Shown here: piece after piece, positions 45,457-55,290 of the stretch
Position numbering within the stretch: position 1 is the stretch's first letter
Layout of the letters: each line of letters starts with the position of its first letter
NCBI GenBank assembly: GCA_039583875.1
Contig: CM077147.1
Location: forward strand, 109,910,124-109,974,123
Reading direction: 5' to 3'
Length of the DNA stretch: 64,000 nucleotides
Origin: Platanthera guangdongensis
Taxonomy: Eukaryota > Streptophyta > Magnoliopsida > Asparagales > Orchidaceae
The notes under the pieces: model-generated
Told to the model about the DNA's origin: nothing
What the model saw: only the letters and a program-made list of their open reading frames with translations
Databases searched by the model: none
Translations under genes and position numbers: made by a program

Positions 45457-46893
45457 CTACTTCATATGAGCATCCATATCCAAAGCCTGCCGAATCCGAT
45501 CAGCCAGGTCATATTGGACTTCAGTCCAATTCAGAACTGCTTCAGCACTTGATTGTCTGTCCACACAAACAATCTCCAACGCCTCCAACTCCCGCACCAA
45601 CCGCTCATCATGCACCGATAGCCAATTGGCTTGAGCTGGGGCTCGGCGACTCAACGCGTCCGCAACCGCATTCCCTTTGCCAGGCACGTAGTGGATCTTG
45701 AATGTATAGTCCCCCAGCAACTCCATCCACCTACGCTGCCGCATATTCAGATCCTTCTGATCAATTAGATACTTTAGGCTCTTGTGATCGGTGTAGATAT
45801 CAATCTTCACACCGTACAAATAGTGTCTCCACAGCTTCAAAGCAAAAATCACGGCCGCTAACTCCAAGTCATGCACCGGATAATTCCTCTCGCGCACTTT
45901 TAGCTGTCTCGAGCCATAAGCTATCACGCTTCCGTGCTGCAGTAGCACGCAACCCAAACCGCTGCCTGAAGCATCGCTATATATCTCATAGCCTTCGGTT
46001 CCATATGGCGAACTCAGCACAGGCGCCGTGGTCAACCGACACTTCAGTTCCTCAAAAGCTCGCGCGCACTCCGGCGTCCAAACGAACTTATGCTCCTTCC
46101 TCGTCAAAGTAGTGAGAGGTAACGCTATCCGCGAGAAGTTCTCTACGAAGCGCCTATAATAACCGGCAAGCCCCAAAAAGCTCCGGACTTCTGCTATCGT
46201 AGCAAGCTCAGGCCACTCCCGTATCGCAACAATCTTCGCCGGATCCACAGTAATACCCTCTCCACTCACTATATGCCCGAGGAACGCTACTGAGGATAGC
46301 CAAAACTCGCATTTCGAGAACTTGGCATACAACTGATTTCTCCTTAGCGTCTCCAACACCAAATGAAGATGCTTGAAGTGATCTTCCTCACTTTGCGAGT
46401 ACACCAAAATATCGTCGATGAAGACGATCACAAAATGGTCCAAGTACTCCCTGAACGTCCTGTTCATCAAATCCATGAATACTGACGGCGCATTAGTCAG
46501 CCCAAACGACATGACCGTAAACTCATAATGCCCGTACCTCATACTAAACGCTGTCTTCGGGATATCACTCTCCCTTATCCGCAGCTGATAGTACCCAGCC
46601 TTGAGATCCAACTTCGAGTACACCGTCGACCCGACTAACTGATCGAAGAGATCATCAATCCGGGGGATCGGGTACTTGTTCTTCTCCGTCAGCTTGTTTA
46701 GCTCCCGATAATCAATACATAGCCTCAAGCTTCCATCCTTCTTCTTAACAAAGAGGAACGGTGCGCTCCAAGGCGAAGAACTCGGGCGCACATACCCTTG
46801 CTCCAACAACTCTTGCAGTTGAACTTTCAGCTCCGCCATTTCCTTAGGCGCTAGCCGATACGGAGATCGTGACACAGGCATTGCACCTGGCAC
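45457..46893 (-). pseudogene. Gypsy-2 reverse transcriptase-RNase H
   Basis: A 478-codon open frame. [71 protein letters not shown], catalytic FIDDILVYS intact, [11 protein letters not shown]. RNase [37 protein letters not shown] with all acidic residues present. A TAA at about 46920 separates it from the protease, in the same frame. Closest in layout to Del/Tekay Pol. Confidence 0.95.
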
Positions 46894-46920
46894 TAGCTCG
46901 ATCGTAAAATCTATCTCCCG

Positions 46921-47487
46921 TTAAGGCGGGGCTCCAGGAAGATCTGCAGGGAACACATCAGGGTATTTCGATACCACTGAAATACAATCCAACGCGGGCT
47001 TCGGCTTTGCAACCTCCACTAGTGTAAAGAACAGTTCTGCTCCAGCACGAACCGCCTTCACCACCTGAAGAGCAGACATCAACGTCTTGCTCGACCCCTT
47101 TAAGCCCGTAAACGTCGTCTCACGACTCGCTCCCAGCTTAACTTCCTTGCTACCGCAATCTATATGGGTCTGCTGCTCCGAGAGCCAGTCCATGCCAAAT
47201 ATGACGTCGAACACCACTAACGGAAGTAAAGACGCTCACAGGTCGAACTCCTGCTCCCCAATACGAATCATAACATCACAGATCCTATCCGCTCGCATCG
47301 AACACCCATTGGGCAACAACACATCCAACTTATCCTTCGCCATCGAGGAAGGGACCCCGATGCGTAATATAAATCCTTCGGACAAGAAGGAGTGTGAAGC
47401 TCCCGTATCGAAGAGTGCTCGTGCCGGATTTTCACAAATCAATACAAATCCTAAACAAGTAGTGGTAAGGTAACATGTGCATAACAA
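46921..47487 (-). pseudogene. Gypsy-2 aspartic protease
   Basis: Two in-phase pieces split by one TGA at about 47236. ARALFDTGASHSFLS is the active site (47440-47400). VVFDVIFGMDWLSEQQ follows (47217 on), then VVSKYPDVFPADLPGAPP leading to RT. The frame differs from gag, as expected for a gag-pol shift or a mutation at about 47490-47515. Confidence 0.9.
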
Positions 47488-47515
47488 GCATATAAAGAAA
47501 TTGACTTGCTATAAA

Positions 47516-48670
47516 TTAAATCGTACCTGTCACCACATCAGCTTGTTTAATGGCCTCCTGTTGGCCAAGATTGTAGACCCTTGGTTGGGCCGGAGCATAA
47601 TGGGATGCAGTCGACTCCACCGCCTTTCCCTTCTCTTCATAAGTGGCTCCCGGACTCCTCTCGGACTTAGGACGTCCGCTCCAACAATCACGGGCAAAGT
47701 TCCCCGTCTTTCCGCATGTAAAACACGCGCCCGGGGTCCGACTCGTAGTCGCCCCAGAAGCACCAGAAGGAGCTGGACCCGAAGTCCTAAGCTTCTTGAA
47801 AGCCCTCCGATAGCCGGACTTTGAAGTAGTCGGCACTTTAAACTCAGATTTCTTCTCACCCAAGCTTTTCTTCGCTTGTACATTTTTCATGTTCTTCTCC
47901 AAGGACCAGGCAGTATTGACCAAGGTTAAGAAACCCTGCGTCATCGGCCCCGAGAGTAGCAACCTCAACTCGTCTCTCAACCCTTCGTAGAAGTGATTAG
48001 TCTTGCGCTCCTCATCCATGATGGTGGAGGTAGCATAACGACTCAACCGCGTAAACTCGTGGAGATATTCATCCACGCTCCTCTCACCCTGCACCAACTT
48101 CAGGAACTCATTCTCCATTGAAATCCTCTGAGTAGAAGGGAGGTATCTTGCTAAGAACAATCCCGAGAACTCTTCCATCGGAACGTCTATCAGTTGTCTA
48201 CCTCTCAAATGATGCAGCTCCAATCCTTCCCACCACATCCGCGCTTCACTGTCCAGCAGGAATGTAGCGATGGTGGTCATTTGCCACTCCTCCGTCTCCG
48301 TCGCCGTCATGACTCTCTTCACCCTAGAGAGCCAGTCTTCAGCCTGAGATGGGGTTCCCAACCCCGAGAATAACGGAGGGTTAAAGCTCATTACATGATT
48401 TAGTTGTCTCTCAGTTTCCCTCCTTGGCACTATTGGTTCTACAACCACTTGCTCCACCCTCCTCAGCTCAGCCTCTTGCAGAGGTTCTTGCTCCATCACA
48501 GGAGCGGGCTGCTGCGCTTGCCTTCCAGGCTGCGCATTAATCACGGCCAACACCGCTTCAGCCACCAAACGTATATTTTTAGCCGACAGAGGTGTTGCAG
48601 GAGCAACATCCGGTGCACTACTAGCCTCAGAAACTCGGCGTTCTGACGGCCCAACACCACTTCTGGTCAC
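47516..48670 (-). CDS. Gypsy-2 gag
   Basis: A 385-codon open stretch. The gag core lies at about codons 100-245 (PPLFSGLGTPSQAEDWLSRV, WWEGLE, EEFSGLFLARYLPS, LKLVQGERSVDEYLHEFTRLSRYA). The basic region precedes a zinc knuckle CFTCGKTGNFARDC in which the usual histidine is asparagine. The frame has no ATG at its start: it opens with GTG (48670) right after CCACTATAG, where a TAG blocks upstream extension and where the AG makes a splice acceptor. The first ATG is about 58 codons in. Initiation may come from the LTR mini-exon at 49717-49740, in phase. Confidence 0.85.
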   Translation of the reverse strand: MTRSGVGPSERRVSEASSAPDVAPATPLSAKNIRLVAEAVLAVINAQPGRQAQQPAPVMEQEPLQEAELRRVEQVVVEPIVPRRETERQLNHVMSFNPPLFSGLGTPSQAEDWLSRVKRVMTATETEEWQMTTIATFLLDSEARMWWEGLELHHLRGRQLIDVPMEEFSGLFLARYLPSTQRISMENEFLKLVQGERSVDEYLHEFTRLSRYATSTIMDEERKTNHFYEGLRDELRLLLSGPMTQGFLTLVNTAWSLEKNMKNVQAKKSLGEKKSEFKVPTTSKSGYRRAFKKLRTSGPAPSGASGATTSRTPGACFTCGKTGNFARDCWSGRPKSERSPGATYEEKGKAVESTASHYAPAQPRVYNLGQQEAIKQADVVTGTI

Positions 48671-48880
48671 CTATAGTGGTACAAAACACCGTTAAGCGAC
48701 CAAATTGTATTGCAAACAGCAATTATAGGAACACGCAGGTTCCTCAAACACGAGTATTTTCATTCCTAAATGGACATTCATGGGTTCTTTTACCATTATA
48801 ACGATGACGCACGCAATGTGCTCACCACCCCTTAAAAAGAATTCGCCCACGAATTCAGTTTAAGCCCGACCAAAACCAGT

Positions 48881-48892
48881 AGTGTGATACCA
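48881..48892 (-). other. Gypsy-2 primer-binding site
   Basis: Minus strand TGGTATCACACT, with the first 8 bases matching initiator-Met tRNA. Three bases separate it from the LTR-like TGTAAC at 48896. Confidence 0.85.
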
Positions 48893-48895
48893 AAT

Positions 48896-50731
48896 TGTAA
48901 CGATCCCGCCCCCAACTCGGGGCGGCGATGCTCCTTCCCTGCATTTCATTAGCATAAGCGAGCAATACATATAGCCATAGCCTTTTCATCACAGACGTTG
49001 GCTCGTACGGCCACACGTCCCGTGCACTCAGGGCACATTCTCGGTGAACCGGTCGATGTCACGTCAATTAAAGCCATTAACATTCCGGACTCACCACCGC
49101 CACTTAGACGGCCAAACCTATGAGCAATTCGTCTTCCTGGCCTGGGTCACGTCAATTAAAGCCATAGTCCGCCGAAGACTCACATCTATGCCAACGGCGA
49201 GTGCCACGTAACCTTAGGTCTCTCTAGCCCGAACGACATAGAGCAGGTACGGTTCGATCTAACCCGTGCTCACATCGCAATGACAATTTAAGCCATTTGC
49301 GCGGGTCAAACTTCCACCGAGTCCCATTCTACCGCAAGACACATAACCCCATTATGTTCAAGTTGGCTCTCAGGCCACCAAGTTGGCAAGATCTCGTATC
49401 CGCCCAGTTTTCCGGGTGCACCTTTGGGTTAGTCCCCAAGGCTCCCTGCTGCAATCTACCGCGTAGAAAACCCGAAAAACAACCAATAGCACGGAGTCTT
49501 CTCCGGCCTTATGCAATGCAACATCACCGATCCAGACCAACATGTCCGGGTAGGCTTCACACAGAATGCCTATGTCCGTTCTCGCATACGGACTCTAAAC
49601 AACGGGGACTTTACATATCTACCCGAAGGAACGCCTCCAACTCTCCGCAAACTCGCGAGAGCGGGCTTCCTATGCTAAGAAAGAGAGCTATTCATGCTCA
49701 AGATGAGGATCGTTACCCTTGAGTTCCTCTTTGGCGCCATCGAAAAGTAATCGGATAGAAATCACCGCACTTGCGTTGCCTCCGTGGATCCGGAGTCGGC
49801 TTGCGATTCGGAGCTCCGAAGCTCCTCCAATGGCGGATCTAGCTCTTCTTCTTCTTGCCTTAGCTCTCCTCTCTCCAAGGATTTAGAAAGAGAACAAGTG
49901 AGGAAAAGTGAGGTTTTCCAAGTCAACTCACGGGTATATCCTCTCAGGAACAACCCCCAGCCGTCGGATCTCAACCTAAGGAAACGAACGGCTTTGATTC
50001 GGGGCTGAAATGCCCAATCTGGGCCAAACACGGCCTGGCACACGCCCGTGTCCAGGGCCGTGTGCCGCATTCGCCGTCAAAATCGAATCACCTGGAACCT
50101 CACACGGGTATCGAACACGCCCGTGTTCGAGCTGACACGCCCGTGTTCCACCTAACACGGCCGTGTAGCCGGCCGTGTACACCATGATTTTCCCCCATTT
50201 TCAACCCGAGCACTGCACGGGTTCTAGGACACGCCCGTGTCCTTGCCCGTGTCACATTGACACGCCTGGACCCCAGGCCGTGTACACGGGACATTTCGTC
50301 GAGGGAAGAACGACGACTTGTTGACACGGCCTTGGACACGCCCCTGTCCTAGGCCGTGTTCCTTGTCTCGACGATCGTCGAGTGAATCTCGACGACTCCC
50401 CGGGACGATCGTCGACACGGGTCGACACGCCCTGCAACACGCCCGTGTCGCAGGCCGTGTGCCCATTCTCGACGAATCGTCGAGTATAACTCGACGACTT
50501 CACGGCTAAGTGTCGACACGGGTCGACACGGCCTGCGACACGCCCGTGTCGCAGGCCGTGTGCCCACTCTCGACGAATCGTCGAGTAAAACACGACGACT
50601 TCGCGGCTAAGTGTCGACACACGCTTGACACGCCCTGGGACACGCCCGTGTCCCAGGCCGTGTGCCTGCTGCCAGAACTCAAACTGGCCCAAAACGTCCC
50701 CCTTTGCTCCTTTGAGTTTTGGGGCGTTACA
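48896..50731 (-). mobile_element. Gypsy-2 5' LTR, U5 end deleted
   Basis: 1836 bp, matching 42173-44008 of the other LTR. The U5 terminal 465 bp is missing: GTGATACCAAATT|GTAACGATCCCG joins at a place where the intact LTR reads CTGACCAAATTATAACGATCCCG. The 8-bp ACCAAATT shared by both suggests a microhomology deletion. TATA-like GGATATACCC (complement of about 49932-49941) lies just downstream of the palindrome array. Confidence 0.9.
49717..49740 (-). CDS. Candidate LTR-encoded gag start exon of Gypsy-2
   Basis: The first ATG after the LTR TATA (none lies between) starts eight codons, MAPKRNSR, ending at AAGG|GTAACG, a good donor. They end in phase 0. Internal gag opens in phase 0 with VTRSGVG immediately after an AG (48671). 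The predicted intron, 48671-49716, removes U5 and the primer-binding site. Solo LTR S has the analogous MPPRRVTRSMGG exon. In the 3' LTR the donor reads GTTAAC. Inference; no RNA evidence is available here. Confidence 0.5.
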
Positions 50732-51022
50732 GGTGGTGCGTAGTGAGGCAAAGAAGGATCCTCTAGTGCAGCTCTGGACTTGTAGGCAAACTCCCTTTCC
50801 TGAAAAATAAAGGAAACCAATCTCCTTCGAAAAAATATAATTCCCGGTGAAAGAATCAACCATAGAATTATAAATTTTCGAATATGCTCGCAAACAGTTA
50901 GTCAAAATTTTATGTATGATATTTAAATGACCAGAAAAAATTAGAGCATAAAAGGGAATGGTATCACAAAATATGGGAGAGCGGGGATCAAAGAGATGGG
51001 GTGGGAAGCAAATAAGCTCGAC

Positions 51023-51398
51023 TTATGGATTCATTAATTCACATCGTATCGTATGCTCTCCTGTCAGACACATATGAGCATCTATTACACTGAAATCAAC
51101 TATCCCAAACATTTCACACGATCGAATCTGACTAACGTTACAAACTTTAAGATGAATCCCAAATTTAATATTTAAACTTTTCCAGAGAAATCCTTTAAAT
51201 CTAGTGTCTTTGTTTGGCGTGAAAATTTTTGGCATTCCTATTATCCTTAGAACACGAGTTTTCTTGAATAAATCGATAATTTGATAGTAAAAATCTTCAG
51301 ACACATTTATAATTATGGGATAATGTAGTGACACAAGATGATGTTCCCCAAATATAAAATCAATATACGGTGGTGATTCCAATGTGAGTGATACATCA
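51023..51398 (-). other. Conserved reading frame within D LTR (function unknown)
   Basis: In Db the frame (no ATG at its left limit; enters from the LTR start) encodes LTLESPPYIDFIFGEHHLVS, HYPIIINVSEDFYYQIIDLF, RFKGFLWKSLNIKFGIH and EMFGIVDFSVIDAHMCLTGEHT, then a TAA. In Da the corresponding text continues past that point (CELITPQVELICFPPHL to 38944) but has a 1-bp shift earlier. The three D copies keep largely synonymous-looking text here. I do not recognise the protein. Confidence 0.45.
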
Positions 51399-51440
51399 CT
51401 AATAATTCCATCTCTGGGCGGGACTCGGAAACAATTACTA
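51399..51440 (-). mobile_element. Stub of D internal region at the Db right edge
   Basis: CTAATAATTCC-TCTCTGG...GGGACTCGGAAACAAT parallels Da's downstream flank at 39765-39800, so the second LTR is followed by D internal sequence before Copia-Md begins at about 51450. Confidence 0.75.
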
Positions 51441-51449
51441 AACCACTGT

Positions 51450-53028
51450 ATTACCTCTCTTATGTAAACAGTCTGTCATTTATTTCTTAAGCAAATTTAC
51501 CTCTAATCTGATAGATTTGATGTCCTGTGCCAGACTAAACTGCACCTCCTTGTGGCTTTCATTCACATACTTTTGTAATGCAAGTCTTTGATCATTAAGT
51601 TTGACTTGCAGTTGTACTAATAAAGAACTAAAATCTATTATAGGAGCGGTAGATGTGGAGCCCGCCTTTAAGACTTTCTTATATCTAGAGTTCTTTTTCT
51701 GTAGCTTCATAAACTTTCTTTTCTTAAATAGTAAGGCTACTCCCTCATCTTTAGAAGCAGAGGATATCTCAAGTTCCACTGTTGTGCCTGGAAGATCTAC
51801 ATCTAGTCTTGGGGCTTGGAATCAGAGGATATTTCTGTTGATGCACCCTTGCAGCAGTTGGTGCATCATTAGAAATATCTTCCTTGTGCACCTCTTCTCG
51901 CTCCCCCTGGAAGTCAGTCTCTAATTCTTGAATTACTTCAGTCTCAGGAGCCCGAGGTATCTCTGGCAGATCAGGAATATACACATCCAGTCCCTCTCTT
52001 TCAGAAGGGTCAGCAGTTGTGTTGATGTCATGAACCACTTCCATTACAGTGAGCTTTGCAGTCTCACTGTCTAACTGTGCTTCAATGATAGTTTCCCCAG
52101 GGACTGGTAGCTCTTGATTATCTGTTAGATGGATAGGCTGCCCCTGGATTTGAGCTTCAATTTCAGGTGTGTGAGTTGGATACTTCCATGGTTGTTCAGT
52201 GTTATCTTCATTAGAACTGAATTCTACTCTTTCTTCTAAGTCACTGGAGGACTATTCAGCGTGCACTGTGTCTTTCTTTGACGTTGTGACCTGTTTTGAC
52301 TTCTGCTTTATTGTAGGGTCTTCCTTGGACAATACTCTGTCCCACCTAGAAAAGATTCTCTTATCCATTCTCTTCATGTGGTTAATTTTGAAACCAACAA
52401 TCTGGTTTAGTACATCAGGTATACTGACAGCCAGATGCAGACTTAAGATTCTGCCTATCTTTGGCTTCTTAATACTTTCCTTAATCTTGTTAAAGATTAC
52501 TGTACTCCTGTCAGTCTTCACCTTGAAGATGAATCTTGTCATAAGGCTGAACATGTAGGAAGAGATCCTATCATCCCCCCTAGTTTTGCAGAGAACTACC
52601 TTCCCAATTATCTTAGACAGAAACTTCCCATTGGATTTCATCCCTTTCCTAGTCATGGAAGATCCAATGTTTGTGGTTGAGGGCAGCCCACACTATTTAA
52701 GGGCTTCAGCAGTCAAATTAGAATCAACCTCAGTCCCTTCTTTTATCCTTGGAAGTTGAAGGGATTTACTCAGACTTTTGAGTATTATTTTTACCGTTTC
52801 ACTGTAAACAGTAGACTTGATATTGTTCCCCTTTGAAATCAACGTAGCGTTGGAGAAGAATTGTAGAACTTCCTTCCTCCAAATTCTTGTTGATTCTAAA
52901 ACCAAATAATCCAGTCCGGCTTCCTGGATTAGGACCACAACTGCCTTAATTTCTTGTTCAGCATCATTGAACGCTCCCCGAACGAGCTCATAACCTTCGT
53001 GAATGTTGTTGTCCAACTTGGGTGCCAT
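51450..53028 (-). pseudogene. Copia-Md accessory 3' ORF
   Basis: Starts ATG 53028 (MAPKLDNNIHEGYELVRGAF). The N-terminal globular part includes WRKEVLQFFSNATL and SLSKSLQLPRIKEGTEV (weakly like the plant-mobile-element N-terminal domain seen in many plant repeats; unverified). Next comes a central basic part (MTRKGMKSNGKFLSKIIGKVV, IGRILSLHLAVSIPDVLNQIVGFKI), an acidic linker (ETEVIQELETDFQGEREEVHKED) and the start of the coiled-coil region. A TAG at about 52692 and a frameshift at about 51775 interrupt it. The C-terminal half is missing, cut by the D element. Mc has tryptophan at the TAG position. Confidence 0.8.
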
Positions 53029-53136
53029 TTGAGATGATAGAAGTGAAGTTGAAGAGAAGGAAAAAGAATTCCTTGTCGAAACAGACGGTTTAGTCTCGAG
53101 ATTTCAGAGAGCGTAGTCGACATGGTAACGTTTCCA

Positions 53137-53146
53137 CCTATTTATA
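53137..53146 (-). promoter_or_regulatory. Internal TATA box upstream of accessory ORF
   Basis: TATAAATAGG on the minus strand, about 109 bp upstream of ATG 53028 and about 50 bp downstream of the TCGACA array. This is the same order as in the family's LTR (array, then CTATAAATAG). An ATG at 53123 would lie upstream of the expected start site. Confidence 0.55.
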
Positions 53147-53194
53147 ATTTTCTAAATAGGGAATGTGAAAAGGCGGGCTGAAAATAGAGTTTCT

Positions 53195-53460
53195 TATGTC
53201 GACACAATTTTGATTATGTCGACACAGACTGCTAAAGTCTCAATAGAGAGTTTAGAGTCTCGATAACTCTATGTGTCGACACTAATTTCTGAGTGTCGAC
53301 ACAGACGACCTTATGCGTTGACACCAACATGTGAGTGTCAATAACTCTATGTGTTGACACGAACTTCTGAGTGTCGACACATACTTCTTTATGTGTCGAC
53401 ACAAACTTCTGAGTGTCGACACAGACTACTTTATATGTCGACACTAATATAATTAGTCAT
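53195..53460. repeat. TCGACA array upstream of Copia-Md accessory ORF
   Basis: TCGAC or variants at 53199, 53219, 53240, 53260, 53276, 53296, 53318, 53338, 53354, 53374, 53396, 53416 and 53438, with spacings of 20, 22, 20 and 16 bp making a 78-bp higher-order unit. Confidence 0.95.
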
Positions 53461-53519
53461 ATGTTGAGTCGAATTTTTCTTAATTTGCGATCCTATTCCA
53501 GGTTCAACATGCCTAGTTC

Positions 53520-54049
53520 AATTTTAATTTAATTGAATTTACTTTCATCTAGAGGTTTTGTGAATATATCAGCTACTTGTGTATCAGTAGAAATAAACTC
53601 TAGACTTATGTCCTCTTTCTCAACATGTTCTCTAATAAAATGGAACTTAATTTCAATGTGTTTTGTTCTTCTATGGAAACAAGGTTTCTAGTAATTTATG
53701 TAGCACTAGTAGAATCACAGTATAATGGAGTTTTACTTATCTTAATGTCATAATCTTCTAGTTGATGTTGTATCCATAGAAACTGAGCACGACAACTTCC
53801 GGCTGCAATATATTCTGACTCTGTTGTGGATATAACAACACTTGTCTGCTTTTTGTTATTCCATGACACCAATCTTCCACCTAGGAATTGGCATGTACCG
53901 GTGGTACTATTCTTGTCTTCCTTGCATCCTGCAAAGTCTCCATCTGAAAAGCCTGTTAGCAGAAAATCTCTATTCCTAGGGTACCATATACCAAGATCTT
54001 GTGTGCCCTTAAGATATCTTAAAATTCTCTTGGCAGCAGAATAATAAGA
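53520..54049 (-). pseudogene. Copia-Md RNase H
   Basis: Minus-strand text AAKRILRYLKGTQDLGIWYP, GFSDGDFAGCKEDKNSTTG, LVSWNNKKQTSVV, STTESEYIAAGSCRAQFLW, DYDIKISKTPLYCDSTSA is a copia RNase H with its usual D-E-D residues. A stop at about 54050 separates it from RT in the same frame, and the end is degraded toward 53520. Confidence 0.85.
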
Positions 54050-54967
54050 CTATTTAGGGCATGCCTGGTATCTAGTACAGACACATGTAGCATACATTAT
54101 GTCAGGCCTACTTGCAGTCAAGTATAAAAAGAAGCCAATTATCCCTCTATACAAAGACTCATCAATAGGTTTCCCTACCTCATCTTTGCCTAAAGGTATG
54201 CTTGAACAAATTTGAGTTTTCATGGGGGAAGTAGTCTCCATGCCATATTTTTTAATCAACTCCCTGGTGAACTTGGACTGGGATATGGATAATCCATCAT
54301 CAGTCTGTTTTACTTGAAGTCCCATGAAGAACTTTAGCTCACCCATGCTGCTCATCTCAAACTTCCCTTGCATAAGTTTGGCAAACTTCCTACAAAGGTT
54401 GTTCTCTGTAGATCCAAATATTATGTCATCAATATATATCTAAACTAGGATAATCTTGCCCTTTTATTCCATCAGGAATAGGGTCTTGTCTATTTTCCCC
54501 CTTGAGAATTTGTTCTCAATGAGGAAAGTAGACAATGTCTCATACCGTGCTCTAGGGGCTTGTTTCAACCCAGATAGAGCTTTCTTAAGTCTATAGACAT
54601 GATCAGGAAAGTGAGGATCTGCAATACCTCATGGCTGGTCCACATATACTTCCTCTTTTAGATCTCCATTCAGGAATGCTGGCTTGACATCCATTTGAAA
54701 GACCTTGAATTCTTTATAGGTTGCATAGGAAAGGAATAGTCTTATTGATTCCAGCATTGCTACTGGGGCAAAGGTCTTGAAAAAGTTTATTCCTTCTTCC
54801 TTCATGTAGCCTTTTGCTACCAATTTGGCCTTGTTCTTGATAATAATGCCATTTTCATCTAACTTATTACTGTAGATCCACTTAGACCCTATTACATTAT
54901 ATCCCTTAGGTCTGGGAACCAGTTTCCAAACTTTGCATCTCTTGAATTGGTTCAACTCTTCGTGCAT
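54050..54967 (-). pseudogene. Copia-Md reverse transcriptase
   Basis: N-terminal half 54629-54967: [66 protein letters not shown]. Then, after stops, IYIDDIIFGST with the catalytic aspartates intact (about 54425), and FEMSSMGELKFFMGLQVKQ through SRPDIMYATCVCTRYQ (54050-54373). It makes element cDNA in particles when functional. Confidence 0.9.
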
Positions 54968-55290
54968 AGCACCAATCTAGAATGAATCTTGGATAGCCTC
55001 TTCAAAGTTCTTTGGTTCCATTTGAGACAGAAAGCTTGAACATAGTGTTGAGTTCAAGCTCTTGCTTCTGGTCATTACACCATGACTTGCATCACCAATG
55101 ATTAGATGAGCTGGATGATCTCTTAAATGTCTCTATGCTCGAGGTAATCTTTCTTCAGCTTGCTGATCCTCAATGTCTTAAGCTGGTTGTTCTTCATTCT
55201 CATCTTGTAAGTCTTGAGCTCCACCTGGACAACATCTGTCATCTTCACTCTCTTACCCTGCTGGTTTATCTTCCCTAATGGTCAGATTGT

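Larger units (their letters stand above)
41708..50731 (-). mobile_element. Gypsy-2, nearly complete Ty3/gypsy chromovirus
   Basis: A 9024-bp element bounded by TGTAACACCCCC and GGGCGTTACA with TSD GGTGG on both sides. Order on the minus strand: LTR, primer-binding site, gag, protease, RT-RNase H, integrase, chromodomain, polypurine tract, LTR. By eye the two LTRs differ at only about 20 of 1836 shared bases (about 1%), which makes it the youngest insertion in the window. Pol carries four in-frame stops, so it is defective as it stands. Confidence 0.95.
40382..51398 (-). mobile_element. D-family LTR copy Db, split by Gypsy-2
   Basis: Two halves, 40382-41707 and 50732-51398 (about 1.99 kb without the insert), with TGATGTA...TACATCA termini. 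The halves rejoin at the 5-bp duplication GGTGG (41703-41707, 50732-50736). Da and Dc read straight through this site. To the right, 51399-51435 continues with sequence matching the start of the D internal region (AATTCC-TCTCTGG...GGGACTCGGAAA), not flanking DNA. Confidence 0.9.

Noticed and set aside
53195..53460. Regularly spaced repeats resembling a CRISPR array
   Set aside because: Repeats are 8-10 bp palindromes with 10-12 bp spacers, in plant retroelement DNA, with no cas genes.
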